Below are positions 7,898 to 16,775 of a stretch of DNA of 64,000 bases, in pieces; position 1 is the stretch's first letter; every line of letters starts with the position of its first letter. Under the pieces are notes generated by a model that ran no database searches, was not told the origin of the DNA, and saw nothing but the letters and a program-made list of their open reading frames with translations. The DNA is taken from assembly GCF_020404405.1 (NCBI RefSeq), contig NZ_JAIZDA010000004.1, positions 248,001 to 312,000 of the forward strand, read 5' to 3'. This DNA comes from Novosphingobium sp. FKTRR1. Lineage in GTDB: Bacteria > Pseudomonadota > Alphaproteobacteria > Sphingomonadales > Sphingomonadaceae. A program made the position numbers and the translations under genes.

Positions 7898-9036
7898 ACG
7901 TGACCGACGCGCCAATGCTGACGCGCGACGAAGCGTTCGCGCGCATCCGCCTGCTGCGTTCTCCCAATGTCGGGCCGGTCAGCTATGCGCAGTTGGTAAG
8001 ACGGTTTGGCACTGCCGCCGACGCGCTTGAGGCGCTGCCTGATCTCGCGGCGCGCGGCGGTGGCCGGTACAAGTTGGCCGAAGTTGCGCGGATCAGCGCC
8101 GAAATTGCCGCTGTGCGAGCCTGTGGCGCGCGGTATCTGTTCCACGATGCGCCCGACTATCCCGATGCGCTTGGCGCGCTAGACAGTCCACCACCGATCC
8201 TGACCGTGCGCGGCGATGTCGCATTGGCGGCGCAGCCGACCGTGGCGCTGGTTGGCGCGCGCAATGCTTCGGCAGCAGCAGTGCGGATCGCGCGGGAATT
8301 CGCTGCGGCGCTCGCGGCAGAAGGGCTTGCCGTGGTTTCGGGCCTTGCTCGCGGCATCGATTCTGCGGCGCATTCAGGTGCACTTGCCGGTATGGCGCAG
8401 GGTGGTGGCACGATCGGCGTGATCGCCAGCGGTATCGACATCACGTACCCGCCCGAAAACGCGGCACTGCAGGAACAGGTGGCCACGATGGGGCTGCTGA
8501 TCGCCGAAATGCCTCCGGGGACAGAGCCACTGGCGCGCCATTTCCCTACCCGCAACCGTATCATCGCCGGGCTGGCGGCCGGAACCGTGGTGATTGAAGC
8601 TGCGCCGAAGTCGGGCTCACTGATCACCGCGCGGTTGGCCGGTGAGGCGGGGCGCGAGGTGATGGCCGTGCCCGGATCGCCGCTCGATGCGCGCTCGCAT
8701 GGCTGCAACCAGTTGATCCGCGATGGCGCGGTTCTGGTGCAGAGCCCTGCCGACATTCTGGAACTGCTGCGCGGATTCGATGGCGCGCCGCGTTCGCGCG
8801 TGCGTGAATTTCAACCGGATGGCATGGATGATGTCCGGCATGAAACGTCCTTCGGCACGGACGAGGTCGAATCGGTCGATCTGGTCGGCCTGCTGGGCGT
8901 TCCTCCGATCGGGGTGGATGAACTCATCCGCCAGAGCGGCGCAGCTGCCGGCGCGGTGCAGATGGCCTTGCTCGAACTCGAACTGGCGGGTCGGCTGTTG
9001 CGTCACGCTGGGGGGCGGGTGTCGCTGGCGGGCTGA
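7894..9036 (+). CDS. dprA: DNA-processing protein DprA
   Basis: DprA/Smf loads RecA on incoming single-stranded DNA during natural transformation; many non-competent bacteria also keep it. The 380-residue product has an N-terminal helical region (LLRSPNVGP), a Rossmann-like core with VALVGARNAS, GLARGIDSAAHSGAL, FPTRNRIIAGL and EAAPKSGSLITARLA, and a C-terminal winged-helix domain (about residues 315-380, DELIRQSGAAAGAVQMALLEL). The GTG at 7894 overlaps the plsY stop by 4 bp; an ATG at 7915 is an alternative. It forms an operon with plsY. Confidence 0.93.
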   Translation: MNVTDAPMLTRDEAFARIRLLRSPNVGPVSYAQLVRRFGTAADALEALPDLAARGGGRYKLAEVARISAEIAAVRACGARYLFHDAPDYPDALGALDSPPPILTVRGDVALAAQPTVALVGARNASAAAVRIAREFAAALAAEGLAVVSGLARGIDSAAHSGALAGMAQGGGTIGVIASGIDITYPPENAALQEQVATMGLLIAEMPPGTEPLARHFPTRNRIIAGLAAGTVVIEAAPKSGSLITARLAGEAGREVMAVPGSPLDARSHGCNQLIRDGAVLVQSPADILELLRGFDGAPRSRVREFQPDGMDDVRHETSFGTDEVESVDLVGLLGVPPIGVDELIRQSGAAAGAVQMALLELELAGRLLRHAGGRVSLAG

Positions 9037-9124
9037 CCTGTTTTGGCAAAGCGCATTGCCAAGCCATGTGGTCCGGTTCAGATTGCCGTCGGGCGTGCGT
9101 TTGGACGCCGGGGGCAGACATGCA

Positions 9125-9784
9125 ATGAGCAATGAAGTGGTAACGGTTGGCAGTGTCCTGACAAGCTGGTTTGCAACGCTCCGCCGCCATGGTGCTGTCT
9201 GTGCACTGGCAGGCGGGCTGATCGCAGTCCTTGGCGTGCTGATCGATCTGACTCTGGGCGAAAAGGGCGGTCAACTGGCGCTCAGCTTCGCTTCGTTCTT
9301 CGTTCAGTACCACTTGGTCGAATATGTTCTCAATCGCGATTTCGGTACGCCTGTCGGTGGGCGGCATTATGGCTCGGCCTTTGGCGCGGCATTTCTGTCG
9401 ACGCTGGGTGCAGGTGGCGCCATGCTGCTGCTGATCGTGCCGGGGCTATACGTTGCCGCGCGCTGGTCATTGTCGGATGCGCTGGTCATCGGCGAAGGTC
9501 TGGGCGCGATCGAATCGCTGCGCGAATCGTGGCGGCGCACCGCTGATGCAGCGTGGACGATCGTGATCAGCTATGTGTTGATCGGCCTGGCTTTTGTCGG
9601 CGGCCTGCTGCTGCTGGGCCTGATCGCGGAGCTGACCAAACAGGCTGTTGCCGAAACCACGATCGCCTCGGTCGGCGGCAATGCATTCGGCGGGTTCATC
9701 TCTGTGGTGATCAGCTTGTTGGCCTGTTCGTTGTATGGGTTGATCGGCAATGCGACGGCCGCACTCGACGATGTGTTCGGTTGA
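9125..9784 (+). CDS. Multi-pass membrane protein, GDPD-membrane-domain-like
   Basis: A 219-residue hydrophobic protein with about five to six membrane segments (about residues 18-38, 48-65, 80-110, 140-165 and 185-210). The central VPGLYVAARWSLSDALVIGEGLGAIESLRESW pattern (shown here in part) resembles the membrane domain seen in glycerophosphodiester phosphodiesterase-associated and related uncharacterised proteins. Function is unknown. The ATG at 9125 follows dprA by 88 bp; the longer frame upstream overlaps dprA and is rejected. It may be co-transcribed with dprA and precedes topA by 95 bp. Confidence 0.75.
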   Translation: MSNEVVTVGSVLTSWFATLRRHGAVCALAGGLIAVLGVLIDLTLGEKGGQLALSFASFFVQYHLVEYVLNRDFGTPVGGRHYGSAFGAAFLSTLGAGGAMLLLIVPGLYVAARWSLSDALVIGEGLGAIESLRESWRRTADAAWTIVISYVLIGLAFVGGLLLLGLIAELTKQAVAETTIASVGGNAFGGFISVVISLLACSLYGLIGNATAALDDVFG

Positions 9785-9879
9785 ATCTAAGGGGCGTTCA
9801 CTCGACGTGTTGACGGACTGGCGCGTTTCCCGCCACCCTCGCGCGTACACATACGCGTAGAAGGTGCTCGTTTCAGGCC

Positions 9880-12522
9880 ATGCAACTCGTCATTGTCGAA
9901 TCTCCGGCCAAGGCCAAGACCATCGAGAAGTACCTCGGTCCTGGTTTCAAGGTGCTCGCCTCGTTTGGTCACATCCGCGATCTGCCGCCCAAGGATGGTT
10001 CCGTCCGCCCGGACGAGGACTTTGCCATGGATTGGGAACTCTATGGCGACAAGCAGAGCCGGGTGAAGGCCATCGTCGATGAGGCCAAGCACGCCGACCG
10101 ATTGATTCTGGCGACCGACCCTGATCGCGAGGGCGAGGCGATTTCGTGGCACGTCAAGGAGTACCTTGGCAAACGCAAGGCACTTCCCAAGGACGTGCAG
10201 CGCGTCACCTTCAACGCGATCACCAAGGCAACGGTAACCGAGGCGATGCGCCATCCGCGCGAACTCGATCAGGATCTGATCGACGCCTACCTTGCTCGTC
10301 GTGCGCTCGACTATCTGTTCGGCTTCACGCTGTCGCCGGTGCTGTGGCGCAAGTTGCCCGGCGCGAAGTCGGCGGGCCGGGTACAATCGGTGGCGCTGCG
10401 ACTGATCGTCGAGCGCGAGCGCGAGATCGAAGCTTTCCGCTCGCAGGAATACTGGTCGGTCATCGCGCGGCTTGAACAGCGCGGCACCGAATTTGCCGCG
10501 CGTCTTGTCCGCTTTGACGGCGAAAAGCTTGAGAAGCTGTCGCTCGGCGATGAAGGCGCGGCGATGAAGGCCAAAGCCGTGGTCGAGGCCGCGACTTTCC
10601 GGGTAGAGGAGGTCGAAACCAAGCCGACCCGCCGCCACCCCCAGCCCCCGTTCACGACCTCGACGCTGCAACAGGAAGCGGCGCGCAAGCTGGGCTTTTC
10701 GGCCAGCCACACGATGCGTGTGGCGCAGACGCTGTATGAGGCCGGTGCCATCACTTACATGCGTACCGACGGCGTGCAGATGGACCCTAGCGCGATCTCG
10801 GCGGCGCGGGCTGCGATCTCCGACCGCTACAACGGCCACTATCTGCCTGAAAAACCACGCCATTACGAAACGAAGGCCAAAAATGCGCAAGAAGCGCATG
10901 AAGCCATCCGGCCGACCGACTTCGGCCGCGATCGTTACGGCACGGGCGACGAAGGACGGCTTTACGATCTGGTTTGGAAGCGGGCGCTGGCCAGCCAGAT
11001 GGCCTCTGCCAACATCGAGCGGACCACCGTCACGTTACGCGAAGGCACTGGCAAGCACGAGCTGCGCGCTACCGGGCAAGTGATCAAGTTTCCCGGGTTC
11101 CTGGCCGTCTACGAAGAAGGGCGCGATCAGGTAGCCAGTGCCGAGGACGATGAATCCGGCCTGCTGCCCGCGATGGAAAAGGGCGATACTCCGGGCAAAC
11201 GGGGGGTCGATGCTACACAGCACTTCACCCAGCCACCGCCGCGTTATTCCGAAGCATCGCTGGTCAAGCGGCTCGAAGAACTCGGCATCGGCAGGCCTTC
11301 GACGTATGCGGCCACGCTGCAGGTACTCAAGGATCGCGCCTATGTGCGAACCGAGAAGAACCGGTTCTTTGCCGAAGAATCAGGACGGTTGCTGACCGCT
11401 TTCCTCGAACGATTCTTCGAGCGTTACGTTGCGTACCAGTTCACCGCAGGCATGGAGGACGAGCTCGACGACGTGTCGGGCGGGCGCGCGATGTGGAAAG
11501 ACGTGCTGCGGGCGTTCTGGCGCGACTTCAAGCCCAAGTCCGACGAGGTGATGGACAAAAAGCCGAGCGAGGTGACCGCCGAACTCGACGTGTTCCTGCA
11601 GGATTACTTGTTCCCGCCGCAGGCCGATGGAGCCGATCCCCGCGTTTGTCCCAAGTGCGGCGTCGGGCGGTTGTCGCTGCGTGGCGGGCGCTATGGCGCA
11701 TTCGTCGCTTGCTCGAACTATCCCGAGTGCAAGTTCACGCGCAAGTTTGCCCAACCGGGTGGTGCAGGCGAAGGCGGCGCTGGCGAGGATGAAGGGCTGG
11801 GCACGGACCCTGTCACCGGGCTCGACGTATTCCGTCGGACCGGTCGTTTCGGGCCTTATGTCCAGTTGGGCGATGGCAAGGAAGCCAAGCGTGCATCGAT
11901 CCCCAAGGACATCGGCGAGCTGGATCTGGAGTGGGCGCTCAAGCTGCTCGGGTTGCCACGCGAAGTGGGCGTGCATCCGGAATCAGGAAAAAATATTACA
12001 GCATCCATAGGGCGTTACGGGCCATATCTCGCCCATGATGGTAAGTATGCGCGGCTGCGTTCCACCGCCGAAGTGTTCGAGACGGGCATGAATGCGGCAG
12101 TTGTGAAGCTGGCCGAAGCGGCGAGCGGCGCGGGTGCGCGCGGCAGTCGGACGGCGGCAGAGCCGCTCAAGCTGTTCGGCGCCCATCCGACCACGGGCGG
12201 CGAAATCAAGCTCCTCGCGGGGCGCTATGGCGCTTACGTCACCGACGGTACGACCAATGCGACCTTGCCCAAGGACAAACAGGCAGAGACGCTGACCGCG
12301 GCCGAGGCAATTGCGCTTATCGACGAACGCGCCGCCAAGGCTCCGGCCAAGGGCAAGAAGAAGTCGCCCGCGAAGAAGGCGCCCGCCAAGAAAGCCGCGC
12401 CCAAAGCCAAAGCAGCGGAAGCCGGCGAAGGCACTCCGGCAAAGAAAGTCGCGGCCAAGAAGGCGCCTGCCAAGAAACCTGCCGCCAAAAAGCCCGCTGC
12501 CGCCAAGGCCAAGGCTAACTGA
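9880..12522 (+). CDS. topA: DNA topoisomerase I (type IA)
   Basis: Relaxes negative supercoils by a single-strand break through a 5'-phosphotyrosine. In this 880-residue protein the Toprim domain opens VIVESPAKAKTIEKYLG and carries TDPDREGEAISWH (acidic metal-binding cluster). The active tyrosine lies in ITYMRTDGVQ at about residue 291-300. One C4 zinc finger (CPKC...CSNYPEC) at about residues 589-615 is followed by three C-terminal topo repeats with the GRYGPY/GRYGAY/GRFGPY signature. The last 60 residues are a Lys/Ala/Pro-rich histone-H1-like tail common in alphaproteobacterial TopA. It is convergent with the downstream glycosyltransferase. Confidence 0.96.
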   Translation: MQLVIVESPAKAKTIEKYLGPGFKVLASFGHIRDLPPKDGSVRPDEDFAMDWELYGDKQSRVKAIVDEAKHADRLILATDPDREGEAISWHVKEYLGKRKALPKDVQRVTFNAITKATVTEAMRHPRELDQDLIDAYLARRALDYLFGFTLSPVLWRKLPGAKSAGRVQSVALRLIVEREREIEAFRSQEYWSVIARLEQRGTEFAARLVRFDGEKLEKLSLGDEGAAMKAKAVVEAATFRVEEVETKPTRRHPQPPFTTSTLQQEAARKLGFSASHTMRVAQTLYEAGAITYMRTDGVQMDPSAISAARAAISDRYNGHYLPEKPRHYETKAKNAQEAHEAIRPTDFGRDRYGTGDEGRLYDLVWKRALASQMASANIERTTVTLREGTGKHELRATGQVIKFPGFLAVYEEGRDQVASAEDDESGLLPAMEKGDTPGKRGVDATQHFTQPPPRYSEASLVKRLEELGIGRPSTYAATLQVLKDRAYVRTEKNRFFAEESGRLLTAFLERFFERYVAYQFTAGMEDELDDVSGGRAMWKDVLRAFWRDFKPKSDEVMDKKPSEVTAELDVFLQDYLFPPQADGADPRVCPKCGVGRLSLRGGRYGAFVACSNYPECKFTRKFAQPGGAGEGGAGEDEGLGTDPVTGLDVFRRTGRFGPYVQLGDGKEAKRASIPKDIGELDLEWALKLLGLPREVGVHPESGKNITASIGRYGPYLAHDGKYARLRSTAEVFETGMNAAVVKLAEAASGAGARGSRTAAEPLKLFGAHPTTGGEIKLLAGRYGAYVTDGTTNATLPKDKQAETLTAAEAIALIDERAAKAPAKGKKKSPAKKAPAKKAAPKAKAAEAGEGTPAKKVAAKKAPAKKPAAKKPAAAKAKAN

Positions 12523-12530
12523 GGAGCGGT

Positions 12531-12565
12531 CGCCTGCGCTTGCTCGGTTAGAGCGAGCGCAGGCG
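12531..12565. terminator. Bidirectional hairpin between topA and the glycosyltransferase gene
   Basis: CGCCTGCGCTTGCTC (12531-12545) pairs with GAGCGAGCGCAGGCG (12551-12565), 15 pairs with one G-U, around a 5-nt loop. It lies 8 bp past the topA stop and overlaps the stop codon of the converging gene. There is no T-tract. Confidence 0.6.
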
Positions 12566-14092
12566 ATAGAGCCCGAAACGGTGGGTGCCGAGCACGAAAC
12601 CGGCATAGCGTTCGTAATCGCGCGCCAGAAACGCCTGCACGACCGCTCGTGACTGGTGGTTGGGTTGGTAGGGATCGCTCCATTCGCCGATCATCACCAC
12701 GTCGGGTTGGCCGGTCATGATCCGCGCGATCTCACGGACCGGATCAGTTCCGATCGCGGGCGCCTCGGTCCATGTGTTGAGGTGCGTGGGAAAGGCGTAG
12801 CGCGTGGGAATCGGCGCGCCGACCATGCGGTAGAGCGCCGGATCTCCATCGTACATGTAGAAGCTGCGGCTGTGGACCTGCTGACGGATCAAACCCGTCA
12901 AGGCTTCCGCCTCGGTCGCGTTGCCGTGGTTCTTCAACTGGATGCCCATCACGATAAGCCCGCCCAGTGCCGCAGCTCCGAGCAGGAGACGTCCGATCCA
13001 CCGCTCTCCCGGAATTGTCCGGGCAAGGGCGGGGGCGGCAAGTACGCATAGCGGCGGCAGCATCGGCGCGACGTAGTGATCGTACCACGTTCCGAACACC
13101 AGATAGCCCACAACCGCCGCCAGACCCCACATGCGTAACACATTGCGCGCGGCCAGGCTCTGCGGGACAGGCAGGCTCATCAGCCGGGGCGCCAGAAAGA
13201 TGGCAAGCCAGAACGGGGTCAGCGCCAGTGTCTGATTGAAAAGCCGCAGCGTCGCTTCAGGACCATCGGGAAGCCGTTGGAAGATCGAGACGAAATTCGC
13301 CTGAATGAAGTCCGCGCCGTGCCCGATCGCCATGAAGGCGCAAAGCGCAAGCAGCGTAGGCAGCAGCGCCACTGCAACCCAAACGATCGCCATCCGGCAG
13401 ATTAGCGCCACCGAGCGCCCATCGACCCACGCACGGGCCATGAGGATCAGGCCAAACGCGATCCCTTCGAACAGCACGCAATACTTGATCTGCATCGCGA
13501 GGCCGGCCAGCGCCATGACCACGCAGCCCCGCGCGAGCAAGCCGGTGGTTTCAGGCCGCTTCCAGATGTCGACCAGCACGAGCACGGCCATGGCCATGAG
13601 CAGGTTGTAGAACACCGGAGCCTGACCAAACGCGCAACTGAAGCCGGGCATCGCAAAAACATAGACCAGACCGGCCTGCCATGCGGCGGTGGGAGGCGCG
13701 ATCTTGCGCGCCAGCCGTTCGATCACCAGCGCAGTTGCAGCGGTACTGGCGATGCCGAACAATTGGTACGACAGCACCGGATCGATCGGCACCAGCAGGA
13801 AAAGCCGGTAGAGCACGAACAGCCCGACCGGTTTGCGATCCCATATGTCGACGAAGGGCAGCGCCCCATGCGCCCAACGGTCAGCAACCAATAAGTAGAA
13901 TTGCTCATCGACGTGAACGAGTGGGTTGCCGATAAGCATGAATCGGAAAGCCAGTGTCGCCGCCGCATAGAATGCGAACAGGGTTGCAGCGGCAGGCCAA
14001 GTGCCCGTCTGCGAGGCGGTTCGAATGCGGGGCGGCAGGTGAAGCTTTCCGGCGCCTTTCGGCACGACTAGGACACCGGCGGTTTCGGTCAT
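12548..14092 (-). CDS. Membrane glycosyltransferase of the GT39/ArnT-like (GT-C) type
   Basis: A 514-residue polytopic protein with a dozen hydrophobic segments. The first periplasmic loop carries VHVDEQFYLLV at about residue 59, matching the acidic Asp-Glu of the GT-C fold (PMT/ArnT), enzymes that move sugars from polyprenyl-phosphate donors to lipids or proteins on the periplasmic side. The WDRKPVGLFVLYRL region after it fits the family. The soluble C-terminal part (about residues 415-514) is smaller than in ArnT. Start ATG at 14092. Donor and acceptor are unknown. A 122-bp inverted-repeat element lies in its upstream region. Confidence 0.75.
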   Translation of the reverse strand: MTETAGVLVVPKGAGKLHLPPRIRTASQTGTWPAAATLFAFYAAATLAFRFMLIGNPLVHVDEQFYLLVADRWAHGALPFVDIWDRKPVGLFVLYRLFLLVPIDPVLSYQLFGIASTAATALVIERLARKIAPPTAAWQAGLVYVFAMPGFSCAFGQAPVFYNLLMAMAVLVLVDIWKRPETTGLLARGCVVMALAGLAMQIKYCVLFEGIAFGLILMARAWVDGRSVALICRMAIVWVAVALLPTLLALCAFMAIGHGADFIQANFVSIFQRLPDGPEATLRLFNQTLALTPFWLAIFLAPRLMSLPVPQSLAARNVLRMWGLAAVVGYLVFGTWYDHYVAPMLPPLCVLAAPALARTIPGERWIGRLLLGAAALGGLIVMGIQLKNHGNATEAEALTGLIRQQVHSRSFYMYDGDPALYRMVGAPIPTRYAFPTHLNTWTEAPAIGTDPVREIARIMTGQPDVVMIGEWSDPYQPNHQSRAVVQAFLARDYERYAGFVLGTHRFGLYRLRSL

Positions 14093-14186
14093 TCATGCAC
14101 TCCAACGAAGTGTTCTTCGCGAAACAAACGCAGCGCACGTTCGTTCCCTTCGCGCGGGTTACCTTCTTCGTTGGGGAGTGGGTGTG

Positions 14187-14308
14187 AGGCAGCGTGGGGC
14201 AAATAACCCGGGGCCCCGCGGCAGTTTGGCCCCCGCCCTACAGGGGGGGGGGGGTGGGCCTGGTTCTAAAACGGCGGGGCGCCCTGGGTTATTTGCCCCA
14301 CGCTGCCT
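14187..14308. repeat. 122-bp element with 23-bp perfect terminal inverted repeats and a G12 tract
   Basis: Arms 14187-14209 and 14286-14308 are exact complements over 23 bp. Pairing continues inward for four more bases after one mismatch. The 76-bp interior is very GC-rich and holds an uninterrupted run of 12 G (14243-14254). It fills much of the 252-bp gap between the DUF4239 gene and the glycosyltransferase gene. It contains no gene. It could be a MITE-like palindromic element or a very large transcript hairpin. No target-site duplication is obvious. Confidence 0.7.
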
Positions 14309-14344
14309 AAGCCGCTGCAAGGCCGCAGAGTTTTCGTTATGAAG

Positions 14345-15133
14345 TTATCGTTGTGAATGCAATTGCGCGGCCACCGCTGCCAGTTCGTCTTGCGGAACGA
14401 TGATGGTGCCTCGGCGGGGCTGATCCAGATCGAGAATCACCACGAAGGCTGACGCCAGAAGCGCGAGCAACAGGCTTGCACCGACAAGTCCCGAGCCGTG
14501 CTTGTGCGCATGGGCGCTGCCCAATACCCCCGCTGCGGCAAGGCAATAGAGGCCAAGCAGGACCAGAACTTCGCCGGGCAGGTGCGCCTGCCGTGCGGCA
14601 TGGCGCATCGTGGCGGCATCGCCCATCGCGCTGTAGGACTGCGCCAGCAGCGGTGTGCGTGTGTCAGGCGGACCGCTGCGCAGGATCGCGAACAGGTCTT
14701 TGCCAAATCGCGCACGCTGCGCGTTGCCTTCGTTCCAGCGGATCTGCCAAGCTGCATCGTCCGCCGTGTTCCCCACCGCGACACGGATAGCCGCATATTC
14801 GGCAAGGCCCGGCTTGAGCGAGCGTGTCTCCTCGCTTGAAAGCAGCGCAAGGTTTGTGTCCATGGTGCTTATCGCATTGGCCTCGGCAACCACCAGCCGC
14901 CGCCGTTCCTCGAAACGGCCGATGGCAAGGCTGAGCGCAAAGGCCATGAGCAGCGCGAGCAGGCCGAACATCCCCGAAAGCACCGGATTGTCGAGCGGGT
15001 TTCCGGCATGATGCGCCGCCCAGTTGCGGCCGAGCAGATAAGCCACGACCATCGCCAGCAACAGCAGCGCGCCGGTCAAGGGCAACGACCAGGGCTCCAG
15101 CATCAGTCCTGCCTCATGCAACATGTCGGTCAT
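14345..15133 (-). CDS. DUF4239 (bestrophin-like) membrane protein
   Basis: A 262-residue protein with two N-terminal membrane segments (about residues 14-35 and 45-70), a soluble middle with ERRRLVVAEANAISTM, and two C-terminal segments (about residues 185-235). This layout and the ERR-LVVxEAxAI pattern fit the DUF4239 family, described as bestrophin-like; no biochemical role is established. Its ATG overlaps the TGA of era by 4 bp, so it is probably the last gene of the lepB-rnc-era operon and translationally coupled. Confidence 0.7.
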   Translation of the reverse strand: MTDMLHEAGLMLEPWSLPLTGALLLLAMVVAYLLGRNWAAHHAGNPLDNPVLSGMFGLLALLMAFALSLAIGRFEERRRLVVAEANAISTMDTNLALLSSEETRSLKPGLAEYAAIRVAVGNTADDAAWQIRWNEGNAQRARFGKDLFAILRSGPPDTRTPLLAQSYSAMGDAATMRHAARQAHLPGEVLVLLGLYCLAAAGVLGSAHAHKHGSGLVGASLLLALLASAFVVILDLDQPRRGTIIVPQDELAAVAAQLHSQR

Positions 15134-16044
15134 TTGACCCAGTCGAGCCCGATCTCTTCATAGATCTCGCGGCTTTCGGCCCAGTTTTCCTCAACCTTCA
15201 CGTGCAGGAACAAGTGGACCTTGACGCCTAACAGGGTGGCAAGTTCCTTGCGCGAAGCCTCGCCGATGGCTTTGAGCTTCGATCCGCCCTTGCCCAGCAC
15301 GATGCCGCGCTGGCTGTCGCGCGCGATGACGATCTGCTGGTGGATCTCGATCGAGCCATCGGCGCGATGCTGATAGCTTTCAGGTCGCACCGCACTGTCA
15401 TAGGGCAGTTCGTCGTGGAGTTGGCGATAGAGTTGCTCGCGGGTGATCTCGGTCGCCAAAAGCCGCTCCGAGGCGTCCGACACCTGATCTTCGGGATAGT
15501 GCCACACGCCTTCGGGCATCAGCGAGGCCAGCCGGGTCTTGAGTTCGGCCACGCCGTCGCCGGTCAGCGCGGAAACGAAGAACACTTCGTCGAAATTGCC
15601 CGCAGGGGACAGTTCTTCGGCCATGACCAGCAATGGCTCCTTGGCCGTCGAATCAACCTTGTTGAGCACAAGGATCTTGCGCTCGGGCCGGTCTTTCAAT
15701 CCTTCGAGGATGCCTTCGAGGTATTCGCGCTTCTTCTTGCGCGCATCGACCACCAGCAGGATCGCGTCGGCTTCGTGTGCGCCATCCCATGCCGCACTGA
15801 CCATCGCCCGGTCGAGCCGTCGCTTGGGCTCGAACAGGCCGGGGGTATCTGCCAGAATGATCTGCGTGCGCCCTTCGAGCGCGATGCCCATCAACCGCGC
15901 GCGGGTCGTTTGCGCCTTGGCCGAGACGATCGCGACCTTCTGGCCGACCAGTGCGTTGACCAGCGTGGATTTGCCCGCATTGGGCGCCCCCAGCACAGCA
16001 ACAAGGCCGCAGCGGTCGGGAGCTTGGTTGGTGGCTTCGGTCAT
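15130..16044 (-). CDS. era: GTPase Era
   Basis: An essential ribosome-assembly GTPase that binds 16S rRNA near its 3' end. The 304-residue protein has G1 GAPNAGKST (about residues 20-28), G3 DTPG, G4 NKVD and SAL (G5), then a C-terminal KH domain with GKGGSKLKAIG at about residue 252. The start overlaps the rnc stop by 4 bp. Order lepB-rnc-era is the classical bacterial arrangement. Confidence 0.97.
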   Translation of the reverse strand: MTEATNQAPDRCGLVAVLGAPNAGKSTLVNALVGQKVAIVSAKAQTTRARLMGIALEGRTQIILADTPGLFEPKRRLDRAMVSAAWDGAHEADAILLVVDARKKKREYLEGILEGLKDRPERKILVLNKVDSTAKEPLLVMAEELSPAGNFDEVFFVSALTGDGVAELKTRLASLMPEGVWHYPEDQVSDASERLLATEITREQLYRQLHDELPYDSAVRPESYQHRADGSIEIHQQIVIARDSQRGIVLGKGGSKLKAIGEASRKELATLLGVKVHLFLHVKVEENWAESREIYEEIGLDWVK

Positions 16045-16775
16045 CCGTATGCTTTCATGAAATCGCGGGCGGCACTCGTTTCGGCCTCCTGCTTGCTGGA
16101 GCCGCGCGCTTCGGCTTCGCCCACGCCATTGACGGCGACCTTGACGACGAACACGGCGGCGTGGTCGGGCCCTTCACGGCTGACCAGAGTGTATATCGGG
16201 GGTTTGCGACGGTTGCCAGCCGCCCATTCCTGCAGCGCGGCCTTGGGATGCTTACGCTGCCCGGTGCCCCCGGCGAGCGGCGCCGCCCAGACACGGCGCA
16301 CCATGGCGCGCGCCGCTTCATATCCGCGCTCGACGAACAGCGCGCCGATCAGCGCTTCCATCACGTCACCCAGAATGTTGTCGCTGTTGGCGCCGCCATC
16401 GTCGCGGGCCTGCTTGCCCAGCCGGATGTGCAGCGGGATGCCCAGCTTGCGCGCCAGATCGGCACACGTCTCACGCGAGACGAGCGCGTTGAGCCGCTGC
16501 GAGAGCTTGCCCTCGGGCCCCTCGGCGCGCTCGTGCAGCCATTCGCCGATGGCCAGACCCAGCACGCGGTCGCCAAGGAATTCGAGCCGCTGGTAATCGC
16601 GCGGCTCGCCCATCGAGCCATGGGTGAGTGCTTCGCACCACAAGGCGGGATTGGCCGGGGCAAAGCCCGTCAGGTGTTCAAGATAGGCCGCTGTCGGCGC
16701 GGCCAGCGTGTCAGGACCGGCGGGCTTGGTCAGAACGTCCCCCCGATGCGGTTCCAGCGCGCTGCGGTGAACCAC
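16041..16775 (-). CDS. rnc: Ribonuclease III
   Basis: A double-strand-specific endoribonuclease that processes rRNA precursors and structured mRNAs. The RNase III signature QRLEFLGDRVLGLAIGEWL and the second acidic site GDVMEALIGALFVERG are present, followed by a dsRNA-binding domain (about residues 165-240: HPKAALQEWA ... GSSKQEAETSAARDF). The start is uncertain. I chose a GTG at 16775, which overlaps lepB by 46 bp; a GTG at 16817 is also possible, and the family core begins only after the lepB stop. Coupled to era downstream. Confidence 0.9.
   Translation of the reverse strand: MVHRSALEPHRGDVLTKPAGPDTLAAPTAAYLEHLTGFAPANPALWCEALTHGSMGEPRDYQRLEFLGDRVLGLAIGEWLHERAEGPEGKLSQRLNALVSRETCADLARKLGIPLHIRLGKQARDDGGANSDNILGDVMEALIGALFVERGYEAARAMVRRVWAAPLAGGTGQRKHPKAALQEWAAGNRRKPPIYTLVSREGPDHAAVFVVKVAVNGVGEAEARGSSKQEAETSAARDFMKAYG

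Noticed and set aside
7235..7915. N-terminal extension of murI to 7915
   Set aside because: Antisense to plsY, with no Shine-Dalgarno or family support. Glutamate racemase begins at 7234.
14010..14040. GGTTCGAATGC, resembling a tRNA T-arm
   Set aside because: It lies within the glycosyltransferase coding region, with no acceptor stem or anticodon arm around it.
14187..14308. Reading the long inverted repeat as a simple rho-independent terminator
   Set aside because: The loop is 76 bp, there is no T-tract, and 23-bp perfect arms are unusually long. It is kept as a separate element of unknown type.
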